A DNA stretch of 64,000 bases, taken from assembly GCA_032358165.1 (NCBI GenBank), contig JAALGY010000059.1, positions 310,001-374,000 of the forward strand, given 5' to 3'. The notes beneath the pieces are model-generated. The model was not told the DNA's origin. It searched no databases and was given only the letters and a program-made list of their open reading frames with translations. This stretch comes from Diplosphaera chodatii (taxonomy: Eukaryota > Chlorophyta > Trebouxiophyceae > Prasiolales > Stichococcaceae). Of this stretch, positions 23,970 through 35,537 are shown one piece after another (position 1 is the stretch's first letter; each line of letters opens with the position of its first letter). The position numbers and the translations under genes are program-made.

Positions 23970-24503
23970 GTCAAGACAAAGTGGGCGGATTAACGTGCCC
24001 ACATGAATCTGGGCTAACCGTGGCAGTGCTTTGCTTGCTTGCTTGCTCGTGATACGCAGAGGGTTGCGCTACCGTAGGAACACCTGAATTAGTCTCATGT
24101 AAATCTCAGCATCAGGCCAGACCTGGGCATGCATGCTCAGAACGACGCCGAGAGGCGTGTCAGACCGTTTCGGTGGTTGCTCGCGCGCAATTCCCTGCTG
24201 ACGTCAGCTGCTAATCCTCAGCAACAGTTGGAACTGCTGCAGACTCGTTCAGCACCAGACGGCAAGTTGTGGCAAGACCACACGAGAGCCATCCTGTCTG
24301 ATGGTGAGGTTGGGACGGGACTCGTGCCCATTGTTGTGGCTGCAAAACCTTACGCTCCAATGTGGCACACGATTATGAAACTCTTGAAACGCAGCCAGCC
24401 TTAGTCATCGTGACGGATCCACACCACCGTTGCCGGCAGCAACTGCAGCAAACGCGCATTCTGCGCTCCAGATTCATTCCGCAACTCATACAGACACAAC
24501 ACC
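23970..24503. promoter_or_regulatory. Divergent promoter region, EFHB-like and GFA-type genes
   Basis: About 530 bases lie between two divergent start codons, with no recognisable coding sequence. The composition is less GC-rich than the flanking exons. It presumably carries both promoters, but no specific element can be named. Confidence 0.4.
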
Positions 24504-25135
24504 ATGGCAGATCAGCAGGAGCCCCATCACCTGACCTGCGCCTGCAAGGGCGTGGAGCTCGAGGTCAGGGGGACGCCGCTCTTTCAGTCGTCATGCTGGT
24601 GCAGCTCGTGCACAGTGTACCACCAGATGTCGCCCGTGCCTAATGTCATGTTCAAGTCGGACGACGTCACCGTCACAAAGGGCGAGGATCTGCTGAAGCG
24701 CTTCAGCGTGCGCATGCCGAATATGGGCCGCTATTTCTGCACGGTGCGGCACATGGCTCAGCCATTGACTGCTCAGCGTTGCTCGTGGTGGACGCAAGTC
24801 CATCCCTATCGCAATCGTTTGACGTTTGTTTGTGCAGCTTGCTGACTCATCCACAAGCCTGCATACATGCTTGCTTGCTAATGTCGACCTGCTGATGTGA
24901 TCTCGATGATCCAGCACAGGAGTGCGGGTCCCGCGTGTACCAGGAGGTGGACGGCGTCGGCTTCAAGGGCGTGCTGCCGACCGGCATCGGCGGCTTCAAG
25001 TACCAGCCCAGCCTGCATGTGTTCTGCGGCGATGCGGCGGCAGATGCCCTGCAGCAGTACAAGGGGGACGGCCTGCCAAAATTCAGGGCCCTGCCCGCCA
25101 AGTTTGGTGGCTCAGACGAGCAAGTGGAGATTTGA
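24504..25135 (+). CDS. GFA / CENP-V-type zinc-binding protein
   Basis: Two exons, 24504-24743 and 24920-25135, join at phase 0 and give a 151-residue protein. The start codon sits in ACC ATG G. The full glutathione-dependent formaldehyde-activating (GFA) fold signature is visible: CAC at residues 12-14, CWCSSC at 31-36 and CTECGS around 79-84, with each cysteine group in the expected order for two zinc sites. The second half (GVGFKGVLPTGIGGFKYQPS) fits the family fold. Members act as carbon-sulphur lyases or, in animals, as CENP-V. The substrate here cannot be deduced. There is no targeting peptide, so a cytosolic location is likely. Confidence 0.88.
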
Positions 25136-25544
25136 AAAGTACGAAGCTTGAATGTGCACATAGAAACTTGAGTTGCTTGACGCAATGCCAGTTCATAACT
25201 ACACACGAAGTATCGGCACCGGTTGGATGACAGCTTGCAAGTTCAGACTATACTCAGGGCAACGTCCCGTATCTGGTTGAGGTCATGCCGAAGTTGCACC
25301 TGCTGTATGCCATGTCTTGAGTGACATTGATACGTAGGCTCAGGTTGCTGAAGGGGTGCTGACCGTTGTACAGATCATGCTGTGCAACCCATGCATCCTG
25401 CAAGCCTCCAGATTACAGCACCAGCGTTCTATGGGAACCTCGGCCAATGCGCTCCAGTTGGGCACAATGGACTCGTCGTCAACATAGATGCCAGCGCCGA
25501 CAGAGATGACCGTATCCAGTGTGCGTCCTGCACCCGCGCGGCCG
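25136..25544. other. Convergent intergenic region
   Basis: About 410 bases lie between two converging stop codons. No gene or repeat is recognised; it probably holds the 3' untranslated regions of both neighbours. Confidence 0.45.
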
Positions 25545-26609
25545 CTATTCCTCAAACATGTCGCCGCGGAAGCCGCGCCCCTTGCACGCTGTGCAGGTGC
25601 CCCTGCCGCTGCCTCCGCACTTGCTGCATCTGCATTCACCCAAGCCAGCTCTCAGAAACATGTCCCAGATGGCCACCAACACATCCTGCAGGGCTGCAGG
25701 CTCAGCCCAAACACGTGCCTGATGTGCTGCTGACAGCAAATGTTAGCCTTGGTGACAATCGTGCATGCGGACCAAGTGAAGCTTGCCATGTCACACCTGT
25801 TAGACACCCGCCCTGCCGTTTTCATGCGTACTTGTGTCTTCTCTAACACGCCATGCCCCTGGCGTACACAGGTGATGTAGGTACCCAGGCAGAGATGTGC
25901 ACATGCGTGATCGCTGGGGGACATCATTGCGGGGTGCACCGCAATGGTGCACCAGATGGGTATGATACGTCAGGCAGGCTTCTTTTGGCACCTTGCAGGC
26001 TGTGCAGGCAACTGTGCCGGTTCCTCTGCACTTCAGGCAAGTGGTCGGGCCCCGATCCAGCCGCGATGCTGCCTGCGCAGGATGCAGCAGCACTTCCGCA
26101 CAGTTGCCAATGCCAGACACTCGTGACCTACAAGCTGCCTTCAGACCGGGACCCCACGCTGAAGCAGCGCTCACCCCTCTCAGAAGGCTGGACGCCAGGT
26201 TCTGAAGGATGTTGCCCTGCTGCTCAGGCTCTGAACCCTGCAGATGAGACGCGCATCAGCGTCTGCATATGTGCAGAACGCACACAGCTGGACACAGCTG
26301 CTTGGCCTGCTGCGCTTTCAGGTCCTGTAGGTATGACTGCGTTATGATGTGCCCAGCAATGCATTCCTGCACCTGCGGTTCGCTGCTGGATGACGCAGCA
26401 TCCCGTTGCCTCTGAGTGGCAGCCAGTAACGGAGGTCGCCGGGAGCATCTGCCGTGCCGTGCGAGCAATGCTGTCTGCCATGGCGGTTGCCGCAGCTGGC
26501 GATGAAGCCCATTCACTGCAGCGCCAGTCCTGCCGCTGCTCGGGTGACCGGCAATGCTGCATGGCAGCGTGACAGCGCACGCAGCTGGTGAACATGCTCG
26601 TACTGACAT
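25545..26609 (-). CDS. DnaJ-type cysteine-rich zinc-finger protein, probably organellar
   Basis: Four minus-strand exons are proposed. The first, from ATG at 26609, encodes an Arg/Ser/Ala-rich leader poor in acidic residues (MSVRACSPAACAVTLPCS), typical of a plastid or mitochondrial transit peptide, followed by a helical segment ending LKAQQAKQLCPA. The second gives GSEPEQQGNILQNLASSLLRG. The third has CLKCRGTGTVACTACK and the last CSKCGGSGRGTCTACKGRG, ending FRGDMFEE. The four CxxC units, three of them followed by GxG or GRG, form the DnaJ cysteine-rich zinc-finger signature. There is no J domain. Plant proteins with only this domain include BSD2, LQY1 and PSA2, which assist Rubisco or photosystem assembly, but I cannot say which one this matches. 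Exon 1 extent is uncertain. Confidence 0.65.
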
Positions 26610-27170
26610 AGTGATACGCTGACAGCTGCAGAAGACTCCAAACCGCAGTGTAAAGCAGCTACCGAAGGTGAGTGGACCTAAGCAATCCCAAGCTGCTGCC
26701 TCTGTGTGAAAGCGGCTGCTCACTCGCCACAGCTTGGTGACTCACTTGTCGATACGGTTTCAACTTCCGCGCCACCTACAGCAGCATGTCTGTGGCACGT
26801 GTGGTAGGCTGTGTAGCTGCAATTTGGCTATGTGCAGCAAAGATCTGGTGGAGATTGTTGTGGCGAGGGAGGTTACCTTGCTGACGGGGTGAGTTCATCC
26901 GCTGATGCGCATGAGACGCTGCATTGCCGGCAAACTCCACACTCCGGATGTGCAGTCGGTGTCGATGACCTTTTGCATTCCGTCAGCATCCGCTTGCTGG
27001 CGCGCCAGATCACGCAAAAGTGATTTACTTTTAGTGCGCCACATCTGCCGCAGCGGCAGCCAAGAATGTCGACCTTTGGTCGTTGACAGGCGGTTGCATC
27101 GATAGTTCCTCTGAAGTAAGGCGCGCGCGACATCCTGCGAATGCTGTAGCGTACGAAGCAACACGTGCTG
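26610..27170. promoter_or_regulatory. Divergent promoter region, zinc-finger and amine oxidase genes
   Basis: About 560 bases lie between divergent start codons. A short ORF at 26832-27023 has no recognisable features. No promoter motif can be named with confidence. Confidence 0.35.
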
Positions 27171-30100
27171 ATGGCGGACAGCCGCCGCCATAGCGTCGTG
27201 ATCATCGGCGGAGGCCTGGCCGGACTGTGAGTTGCCAGCCGGCCATCTCGAGTTAACCTGCATGCGTGTGCACACGTTGACTAGTGTGTCATCTCCTGCC
27301 ACACGTGGCGGATGTTGAAGACAGCCTTGCTTAACAAACAGGAAGCTATTGCTCTTGGTGGTGGCAATGGCTCGTGGACGCCCAAATGGGCTCGGGGCAG
27401 CAACTTGCAACCAGTGAGTTGTCGCCACGATTTCACCCAGTCCTCAACCTGCTGAACCCTCCCCCGTCCACAGGTATGCGGCCCGGCTGCTGCTGCCAAA
27501 ATTCCCGGACTTGCTGCTGGTGGAGGCGTCCGATGCACTTGGCGGCCGCATCAAGCAGGTGGATCAGTATGTGCGGCTGAATGCGTCTGCATCACAGCCT
27601 TCAGGCCGTGTGCCATCGAACTCTGCATCTAATACGACACTGCTGATGCTCAGCAGTCGATGATGCGAACCGCTTGTGGCGGAATGAGATAACATAGACT
27701 GCAGCAGAGCTGTGCGGCGTGAGCATGGTCTCAGCAGCTGCGGCGAGGTTGATCGAGCATCACATGCCGCCCGCAGGTCGAGGGCGTGGCAGAGTGGCCC
27801 ATCGAGGCGGGACCCGAGTTCGTGCACGGCGGCAATGCGCTGCTGAAGGTGCGCGGCGGGTAGAAGGACGCAGATGTGCGCGGACAAATGCTGCAAGCCA
27901 CTGCCGCTAGTACTCAGTGGACAGGGAGCGTCTGCACGGGGACGCAACGACGAACCTTTGCAGCGCTCCTGTGAAGGCAGTAGAGTAGCAGAGTCTGTGT
28001 GTTCTGCTACAGGGGCTGCTGGAGGAGATGGGATGCGCGCTGCGGGAGCTGGCCTGGCCGGACCACTGGTGGTGGCGGGACGAGCGCCGCCTCGCCGGCC
28101 CTGGAGCGCAGGTGGCCGCAACACATGAACACATGCAGATGCAATGCTGGTGTCTTGGGAGCCTGGTCGCATGGTGACGCAACAGCCTGCAAAGAAATTG
28201 AACGATGCGTGTGTCTGGGTGGGGTGGGATTCACCTCCCTCCTTGCCTGCTATATGTTGGCGTTGTCGGGAAGGTGAAGAGTAAGCGGTGCAGCATGCTT
28301 GCTGAGTGCAACTCTGGCTCAGCGCTGGCTTCCCAGTGCCGCAGCTGCAGCCGAGCCAGATGTCTGACACTGCAGGATGAGGAGCTCGACTGGCTGGAGG
28401 ACAAGTTCAGCGGCATCGGGGCCGTGGCGCCGCCCACGCCCGACATCTCTGCCGAGACATGGCTGCGGCTGCAGGTATCTGCTGCAAGGGCTGACGACCA
28501 TCGCGAGTTGTGCACGGTACACAAGCACTGGTCCCAGTTGGTGCTTGATACACCGTAAGAAGCAGCGCTCTAGTGGTGCAGGTCATGCACATCAGACCAT
28601 GGTGGTGACAGAGTTAGTGTGAGGGCGCCAGCTGATCCGCAGGGCGCGAGCACGCGCGCGCTGGCGGCGGCAGACGCGTGCTGGGCGAACGACTTCGGGA
28701 CCGGCCTCGCCCAGCTGGGCGTGCGGGAGCTGATTGCAGAGAACAACGCCTGGGATGCAGGCGCGCAGCCGCGGCAGCACTCTGTGGGGACCGCCTTTAG
28801 TAGGGCACTCTGTCATTGCTGGCAGCGGGCACACGTGCTGTGCGACCCACGACCATGCTGGCACTGGTGGCTGCACTCTGGCATGCGCACTGTGCACGTT
28901 ACACGCTTATGGTCGGCACCTGCAGGGGAGAGCTACCTGCTGCTGGACCGGTCGCTGCGCGACCTCATCTCTCACCTGGCGGCGCCGCTGGCGGGGCGCA
29001 CACGATGCGGCTGGCCCGTCAGCCTGGTGAACTGGCAGCCCCGTAGCAGCAGCGGCAGCGGCAGCGGCCGGGGAGGCGTGGTGCTGCATGGGCCTCGCGG
29101 CCAGCTGCTGCACTGCGACAGGTGGGAACGCCTGACATACAGGAGGAATGGGCACTGTGCCGGATCGACCGTTCTCTTGTCTGTGGGGGCCGTCAAGCCG
29201 CTTCTAGCAGCAATAGCATCGCCTGTTGCCTGTAGCGTGTCATGCATGGCATGCGAAACTGGTGAGCAGGCCTGGCTGTGCCTGGTTTCACTACAGGGTG
29301 CTGGTGACGGCGCCGTTGCGGGCGCTGCAGGGGGGCGGCCTGCGCTTCCAGCCGCCGCTGCCCCCGCCGAAGCAGGTGGCGCCTGCAGCCTCACACTGCA
29401 TGCCAGCGCTAGAGCGCAGAACGCGTGTGCTGGGACCATAATTGGCCATCGCGGCAGTCACACCAAAGATGTTTGTCACTGCAGGCAGCGGTGGGGCGCC
29501 TCCGCATGGGCACAGCCGTCAAGATCCTGCTTGGCTTCTCGCACCCAGGTGCCTGATTTATTGCTGGCAGCCCTGCCAGGTATGCATCTACATCTGCCAT
29601 GTTTGCTGCACCTTCGCAACAAGGCCGACGTATGAGCTTCAGCCAGTCTGTCACATCGCAGTGTGGCCGGAGGGGTTTTGGGACGCCGTGTGCCCCGGCG
29701 CCTTCCTCCCGGAGCTGTGGGTCACGTCGTACCCAGCGCAGCAGCAGTCACCGCCAGCGCACATGCAGCAGCCTCAGCACAGCAGCCGCGGTGGCGACAT
29801 CGGCAGCCGCGGCGGCGGCGGCGGCGGAGCCCCTGGCACTGCCGGCGGCCAGCAGCGTCCAGTTGGGTCGCAGGTTGAACCAGCTGGCGTCAGGGCGGGC
29901 GACGCACGCCAGCCGGTCGCCATCGCCGTCGCAGCGGCGGACGTCGCGGGGCTGCGCTGCGGGGCGGCGCCACGAAGCAGTCGCAGCGCCGGCGCCGCTG
30001 CCCCTCGGGACGCTGGTCACCCTGGCAGCAGCGCCGGCGCAGCCGCGGCCGGCCCGCAGGGCCAGCAGCTCCACAGCGGCAGCAGCCCGGCGGCGGGCGG

Positions 30101-31269
30101 CACCACGCGCGTGCGCGGCGGGCAGTGCCGGCACGCCGTTACGGGCTTCGTGTGCGGGCCCTCGGCGGAGGCCATCGCCGCGCTGCCGGCGGCGGTCGCG
30201 GTGCGACGGGCGCTGGACCAGCTCGACGACATGTTTGGTGAGGCGCAACACCCTGCTCTCTGTGCTGCTGTAGCAAGTGAATGGCGTGTCTGATGAGGTG
30301 CTTTGACCCGACTGTGGAGGCACGATTCTCTGCAGCCTTTCGTGCAGGTCACCAGGTTCTGGGCACGCATGTCCACGTAGTTATCGCTGGCCCAGTTGCG
30401 GACACGAGAAGAGCGCTGCAACCAACCCTGCTGGCACGTCGGTTGAGGTGACGACCAGCCTCCTGACTGTGTGTTCACTCGCCTGCCGCAGGGACGCCCC
30501 AGCAGCGTGCGCCGGCCTCCGTAGCGTTCGTCACAGCCGCAGTCGTGGACTGGAGCCGGGAGCCGTACATTGGGGGCGCCTACTCCTACCCCACGCTAGG
30601 TGCCAGCGGCTCCTGTGCTGTCCACCCGATCAAGCTGCAGATGACATGATCGTCTGGAGCGCCTGCTCCACGCTGCCCACTCTGTTCGAAGCAGGGGCCA
30701 TTCGGGGTGGCGCTCGGGCAGCTGACAGTCCTCACTTTCAGACACACAGCCTGCCGAGCCCCCTTGAGCCTAAAACTCAGACCTTAGACACGTTTGTTGC
30801 ACCGCTGCGGACGAAAAGCCAGGGGACAGACGGCCTCTAGGGGCGCGGGGAAGCCACCTCCGGGTCCCTACTTTGTTTCAGGGTCAAGCACCAGCGCAGC
30901 CGCCTGCGCTGCTGCAGGGGCGGAGCCGGGGGACAGGCGGGCGCTGGGCGCGCCGGTCGCCGGCACGCTGTTCTTCGCGGGGGAGGCGACGCACCCGGCC
31001 GTCAACCCCTGCATGCAGGTAGCCAGCCGCCCGCGTCGCAGCGGTTGCTGCCGTCACGCAGCCCGCACTGCCAGCTCTCGGACGGTGCTCCTGCCCCTCT
31101 GTGCACACCTTTGCGTGGCAGATGCTGCCCTCTGACTGCCATGCGTTGAGCCAGTGGACCATTCGTTCAGCATTGTGTGCATCGTCCACATCAGGCGGCG
31201 CTGGAAACTGGGCAGACGGCGGCAGCGCAGATTGTTGCGGCCGCCTCGCCACCGCGTAGTGCTCTGTGA
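27171..31269 (+). CDS. FAD-dependent amine oxidase (polyamine oxidase family)
   Basis: Thirteen exons join in phase to 587 residues: 27171-27226, 27474-27558, 27777-27848, 28013-28111, 28376-28474, 28643-28760, 28926-29121, 29297-29375, 29485-29548, 29662-30237, 30492-30599, 30882-31018 and 31195-31269. The N-terminus has the dinucleotide-binding fold VVIIGGGLAGL, then LLLVEASDALGGRI and GPEFVHGG. Later come VLVTAPLRAL, WPEGFWDAV, GGAYSYPTLG and the C-terminal FAD motif FFAGEATHPAVNPCMQ. These define flavin amine oxidases of the polyamine oxidase/LSD1 superfamily, which oxidise polyamines and release hydrogen peroxide. No SWIRM domain is present, so a histone demethylase is less likely. Exon 10 carries a low-complexity Gln/Gly/Ala insert of about 120 residues between conserved blocks. 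No clear targeting peptide. Exact substrate unknown. Confidence 0.88.
28761..28925 (+). other. Probable GC-AG intron of the amine oxidase gene
   Basis: Correct phase requires the exon to end at GATGCAG (28760), followed by GC rather than GT. Joining there to the exon at 28926 gives AWDAGESYLLLDR without a frame break. The nearby GT at 28784 would break the frame. Confidence 0.65.
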
Positions 31270-32181
31270 GGTGTGAGGCGGACAGCAACCGCTAGCTGGC
31301 CACGCATGCTTCGGCGTCGCCATAGAGCTTCCATGGTAGGCTGCTGACGGAATCATGCCTGCTGCTGGCCAAGTGTTAGCACGGCAGAAGCATCACAGAC
31401 CTGGCTTTCCACGAGACCGTAAGCATCAGATTTCGGGCTGGTGGTGACCAATGTAAGCATCAGATTTCGGGCTGGTGGTGACCAAACACTAGCGAGTTAG
31501 AGCGAATGACTGTGTTGTAGCAACATCAGGTCGGACCAAACCAGCGATCAATGCATGCATGTGCGAAGTACAGCAAGCACACAGCAACTGCGTGTATGAA
31601 CGACGTCAATAGTGATGCGGGCGCATGCAAAGCACAATTGGCACAGAATCCAAACTACCGTACATACCCGATGTATTTCCCGAACCACTTCCCGCCAAGG
31701 GTATTGCAGTTTCCCCGAAGAGTGCTGGCAGCCCCCACAGCCCCTGGCGCCTGCACCACGCTGGTTGCAGCACACCGCTGGCCCAAAAGTGATGGTGCTG
31801 ACGAAGAGCAACATGCATCGTGATTTGCCTGGCACCCTCGACACCCGGCCATTCAAAACCCAGCCCAATTGGATGGTCGGTAGTCCCAACAGCGAAGCCG
31901 CAGTGTCTCCTGTATCCACGTGCCCCTAGTTGAACATGATACTGCCATGTGGAGCCAGCGTGACAGCCGCGGAAGGCTGCCTGGCAAGTGGTGCAGTAGT
32001 ATACAGATGGGACCGAATGCCCGTGCAGATCTTGGCTGGGCGAGTGCTGAGAGCTGAGTGCTGCTCACTACATTTCTTGGCAGCTGTTTGTGCTGCATGT
32101 GGAGAGCTGGCGCAACCTGGTGCGCAGCAAGCGCTGGCTGCCGGATCTGATGTGGGGCCATGCCGGGCTGTATCACCGCAG
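31270..32181. other. Convergent intergenic region with a small tandem repeat
   Basis: About 910 bases separate the amine oxidase stop from the stop of the minus-strand gene. ORFs on both strands at 31548-31929 show no family signature. A 34-bp tandem duplication lies at 31419-31486. Confidence 0.45.
31419..31486. repeat. 34-bp direct tandem duplication
   Basis: Two near-identical copies begin with GTAAGCATCAGATTTCGGGC at 31419 and 31453. They are separated by exactly one period and differ only in the junction bases. It is a recent local duplication with no coding role. Confidence 0.85.
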
Positions 32182-35100
32182 GAGCTCCCGGTACAGCGCT
32201 GCGTTCTGCGCCATGACTGCCTCCTGCAGGGCATTTGGGCGTGCACAGGTGGGTGAACAGGGAAAGCAATGGCCGCTGAACAGCCTGCAAGTGGCACAAC
32301 ACCGTCGGCTGCTCACTAAAAAAACATCACGGCTCAGCTGCATGGCACCCGCGGTGCGCAGGTCCACGCACATGGTGGACTTGCAGAGTGTCGTAACTGA
32401 CTCACCTCCGGGTTGGCGAGGTCGAAAACGGGGTGCTGCGCCGCAGCGACTGCGCGGCTGTAGGCCAGGCTGCGGGCCTCCATGTCGGATGCAGGGGGCG
32501 GCACATCGAGGTCGGCGGCGCTCGCTGCTGGCGGCCCGGCCAGCTGGCGCTTCACGGCGGCGGCGCGGGCCGCCAGGCCCCCCCAAAACTCCGAGTCGCT
32601 GTCGGAATCGTCTGCACATGCAGAGAGCGTGCGATGATGCAGAGGTCCGGAAACAACCAAGGACACTGTGGGGTGGAGGTAGCTGCACACGGCGCCTTGA
32701 ACCTGGGCTCTTGACAGCCGCTGATACGAGCATACAGACACGACGTGTCTGATGGAAAAACCTCAAGCAATGCTAGAGCACATGAGCTGTTCATTAGGTT
32801 CAGTGCATCTGAACGGCGCCGCACCTGAGGGCTGGCCGCCGTGGCCCCACCGCTCGCGCGGCGCGCGCACCTCCAGTGCCGACCACTCCGACGCGGAGTC
32901 GTCGTCAGCGGCGGCCGCGGCGCCCGGCTGCGGCACCCACGTGCTGTCGGTGCTCACCTGCAGCCGAGGCGTTGTGGCAGTCAGCCCACAGCAGTGACTC
33001 TGTCGCCCAGTGGCACAGACCAACAGCGAGCAGGCCGAGGTTGCGATCAGACAGCTGCCGCGCGTTCAGCATCGGGGCACCAGCTTCGTACAGCAGCAGT
33101 CCTTATAGTCGGCGACAGTTGGCACGTACAACCGAGGCATATTCACGGTAAGTACCAGTACAGGTACAAAACACTGTGAGCATGTTACACGAAAGTTACT
33201 GTACGAACAGATACACATAATGCCAGATAGTGAGCAAGTCGTCAGACAGGGTCTTTGTGCTCAGCATAGGGCCTGCTTATCGTGCAGAGCTCTCAGCTTT
33301 CAAAATTTGAGCGTGGCCCTGGCGCAGACTATTGTGCGCACTCTCTGAGTTTGAGACGACAAATATCCTAGACCACGCCCCCAGGCCAGTACATATGCCT
33401 AGCTCACGGCAGGTGCACTGAAACACAGCAGCAAGTAAGGCTTTCTGAGGAGCGCACCGTGCGCATGCGGGCTGACAGGTGGCCGGAGCTGGGCCAGGCT
33501 CGCTGCAGGGGGTGCCGCACGAGGGACCGGGGGGTGCCGTCCAGGGGGTGGCCGCCGCAGGGTGGCCGCTCCCCCGGTGTCTGCCCACCCGCGGACCCGC
33601 ACGATGCGGGCGACAGCAGCGCAACCGCGGCGGGTGGACGCACATGCTTCGCCGCTGCCGCTGTGGCACAGAAAGCGGGTGGAGACCTGGCGGCATCGCT
33701 GCGAGGCTGCTGCAGCGCCGCCAGATGCAGGTCGATGGCGGCGGACATCGCGTCGATGCCGCAGCTGCCGGCGTCGGTGCTGGGCGTTCCAGGACTTTGA
33801 GGTGACTGCACAGTCCCGCTGACAGCCGATGTCTGCAAAGCTCTTGGCTCCCTCGTGACGGCAGCGTGGCAGGCTGCGGCTGGTGCCTCCTTTGCATGGC
33901 GCCGCTGGTTGACCGGACTGCTGTGCGCGCCGCTGCCGATCGATATGCGCCGCAGGCTGCGGCCCAGGCTGTGCACGGTCGCGGCCATGGAGGAATGGCC
34001 GCCCTCACCGCTGCTGCTGCTGCTGCTCTTGCTGCCGCGCCGCAGGGTGGCCTGCGCCACTGCGTGCGCGACCGCCGCCTGGGCGGCAGACTGCGGCTGT
34101 GGCGGCGTCACTGCTGCAACCCTGTCGCTGCGCTGCCGGTGCCTCCGCCTGCTGGCTGCATCGCCTGCTCAGCACAGTCGCAGGGGTTGTAAGCATTGGC
34201 GCTGCTCACACCAAGGTGATTGGGGATCCTTGTGAAGTCGACATGAGCATGTGTGGCGATGCATGCAGACTTAGGTGGCAAAGCATGCAAACTTGAACAC
34301 CAAACACACCTGGATCGCGCCTTGTGCGAACTGACAGGTGCATGGCCGGCAGTGTGGCGGCCTTGAATACCTCTGCAACCTGCAGCAGCCGCAGCGGGTG
34401 TCAATCAATGCAACAACAGCATGCTCGGAGGCTCGCAGCCCCCAGTTGACACAACAGATGTGCCCTGCTGCTGCGAGGCATGCGTGAGTTGCTGTTCATC
34501 GCACATCGACTCCCCACCTCTGGAGAGCTGCTAAGGGGCGGCGCCGCAGCCTTTTTGGCCTCTGGCTCCCGCAGGCTGACAAAAGCGCTGGCACTGACGT
34601 CTGGCTTGGCGCTGCCGACGATGGGCTGTGCCGGCCGCTGCGGTGCGTCCGGCGCCACATGCCGCCGCTTGCTGCGCACGCGCCGCAGCACGCCGTCCGC
34701 TGACTGCGTGGCCCGCTTGTCGCCCTTGTCGCGGCTGCGACGGCGCCGCTGCTCGCCTGTGCTCTGGCTGTCCAGCTGCGCGTCCGCCGGCGATGCCACC
34801 AACTTTGCTGGTGCGCCCCTGACCTCGTCGCCGGAGCCCAGTCCGCGTATCATGTGCCGTCCCGTTGCGTTCTGCAACGAATGCATGCGCATTGGAGACA
34901 GACAGCAATGCCAGCTGGGAACAACATAGCACAAGCCATATGCTGACTGGCTAGGTGTCTACTGAATGACCACCCAGTGCTGACTCGGAACCCGCGCGCA
35001 CACCTTCGAGGCAATCGGTGCAACTGCAGAACGTCATTCGCACCGTGCATGCACCGTGTATCCTTGACAAACGGTAGAACACGTGTCGCGAGAGTTCACA

Positions 35101-35537
35101 TCCCAACATGTTGGAGCCGCAGCTGTCTTTATACGCGAGGCACGCTTGCCAGAATGGCGCTATGCATGCTGCAAAGCTGTTGAAAGTGCGCGACGGAGGG
35201 ACAACAGCATCTGAGTTACAGGTAACCGAACCGACATAAAGGATACTGAACCGGTGCCACGGAGGACAGCCCTTCTGGGAGGCCTGGGAGGCCCCTAGGA
35301 ACCGCAATCTTGTGCATTGCGTGTCTCAGGCCATACAGTACCCTAGAACGGAGGCTGTAAGAGCTGCCCGGCCGCGAAGGGGGCCCGGCATGAAGTGTAG
35401 GAGCCCTCGTAAAGCTTCAAACACCTACCACAGGGCAGCACAGCTGTGTGGGCCCCGCATGCATGCAACCCGCATGCACTCACCTTCCGAGTAATTTTGG
35501 TGTCAGCAGCGGCCCTGGACGACGCCGCGGCGCCCAT
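32182..35537 (-). CDS. Unrecognised disordered protein with possible N-myristoylation signal
   Basis: The proposed exon 1 starts at 35537 with MGAAASSRAAADTKITRK, whose MGxxxS start fits N-myristoylation. It joins at phase 0, across an intron of about 600 bases, to NATGRHMIRGLGSGDEVRG at about 34.88 kb. That exon has an Arg/Lys-rich stretch. Later exons give EVFKAATLPAMHLSVRTRRD (about 34.35 kb), a long Ser-rich exon (about 34.1-33.5 kb), STDSTWVPQPG with a Trp/acidic segment (about 32.97 kb) and DSDSDSEFWGGLAARAAAVK (about 32.6 kb). The last short exon ends YRELLR. Acidic-Ser and Arg-rich tracts dominate. No family is recognised. The middle exons were not all phase-checked, and two genes instead of one are possible. 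Confidence 0.45.
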
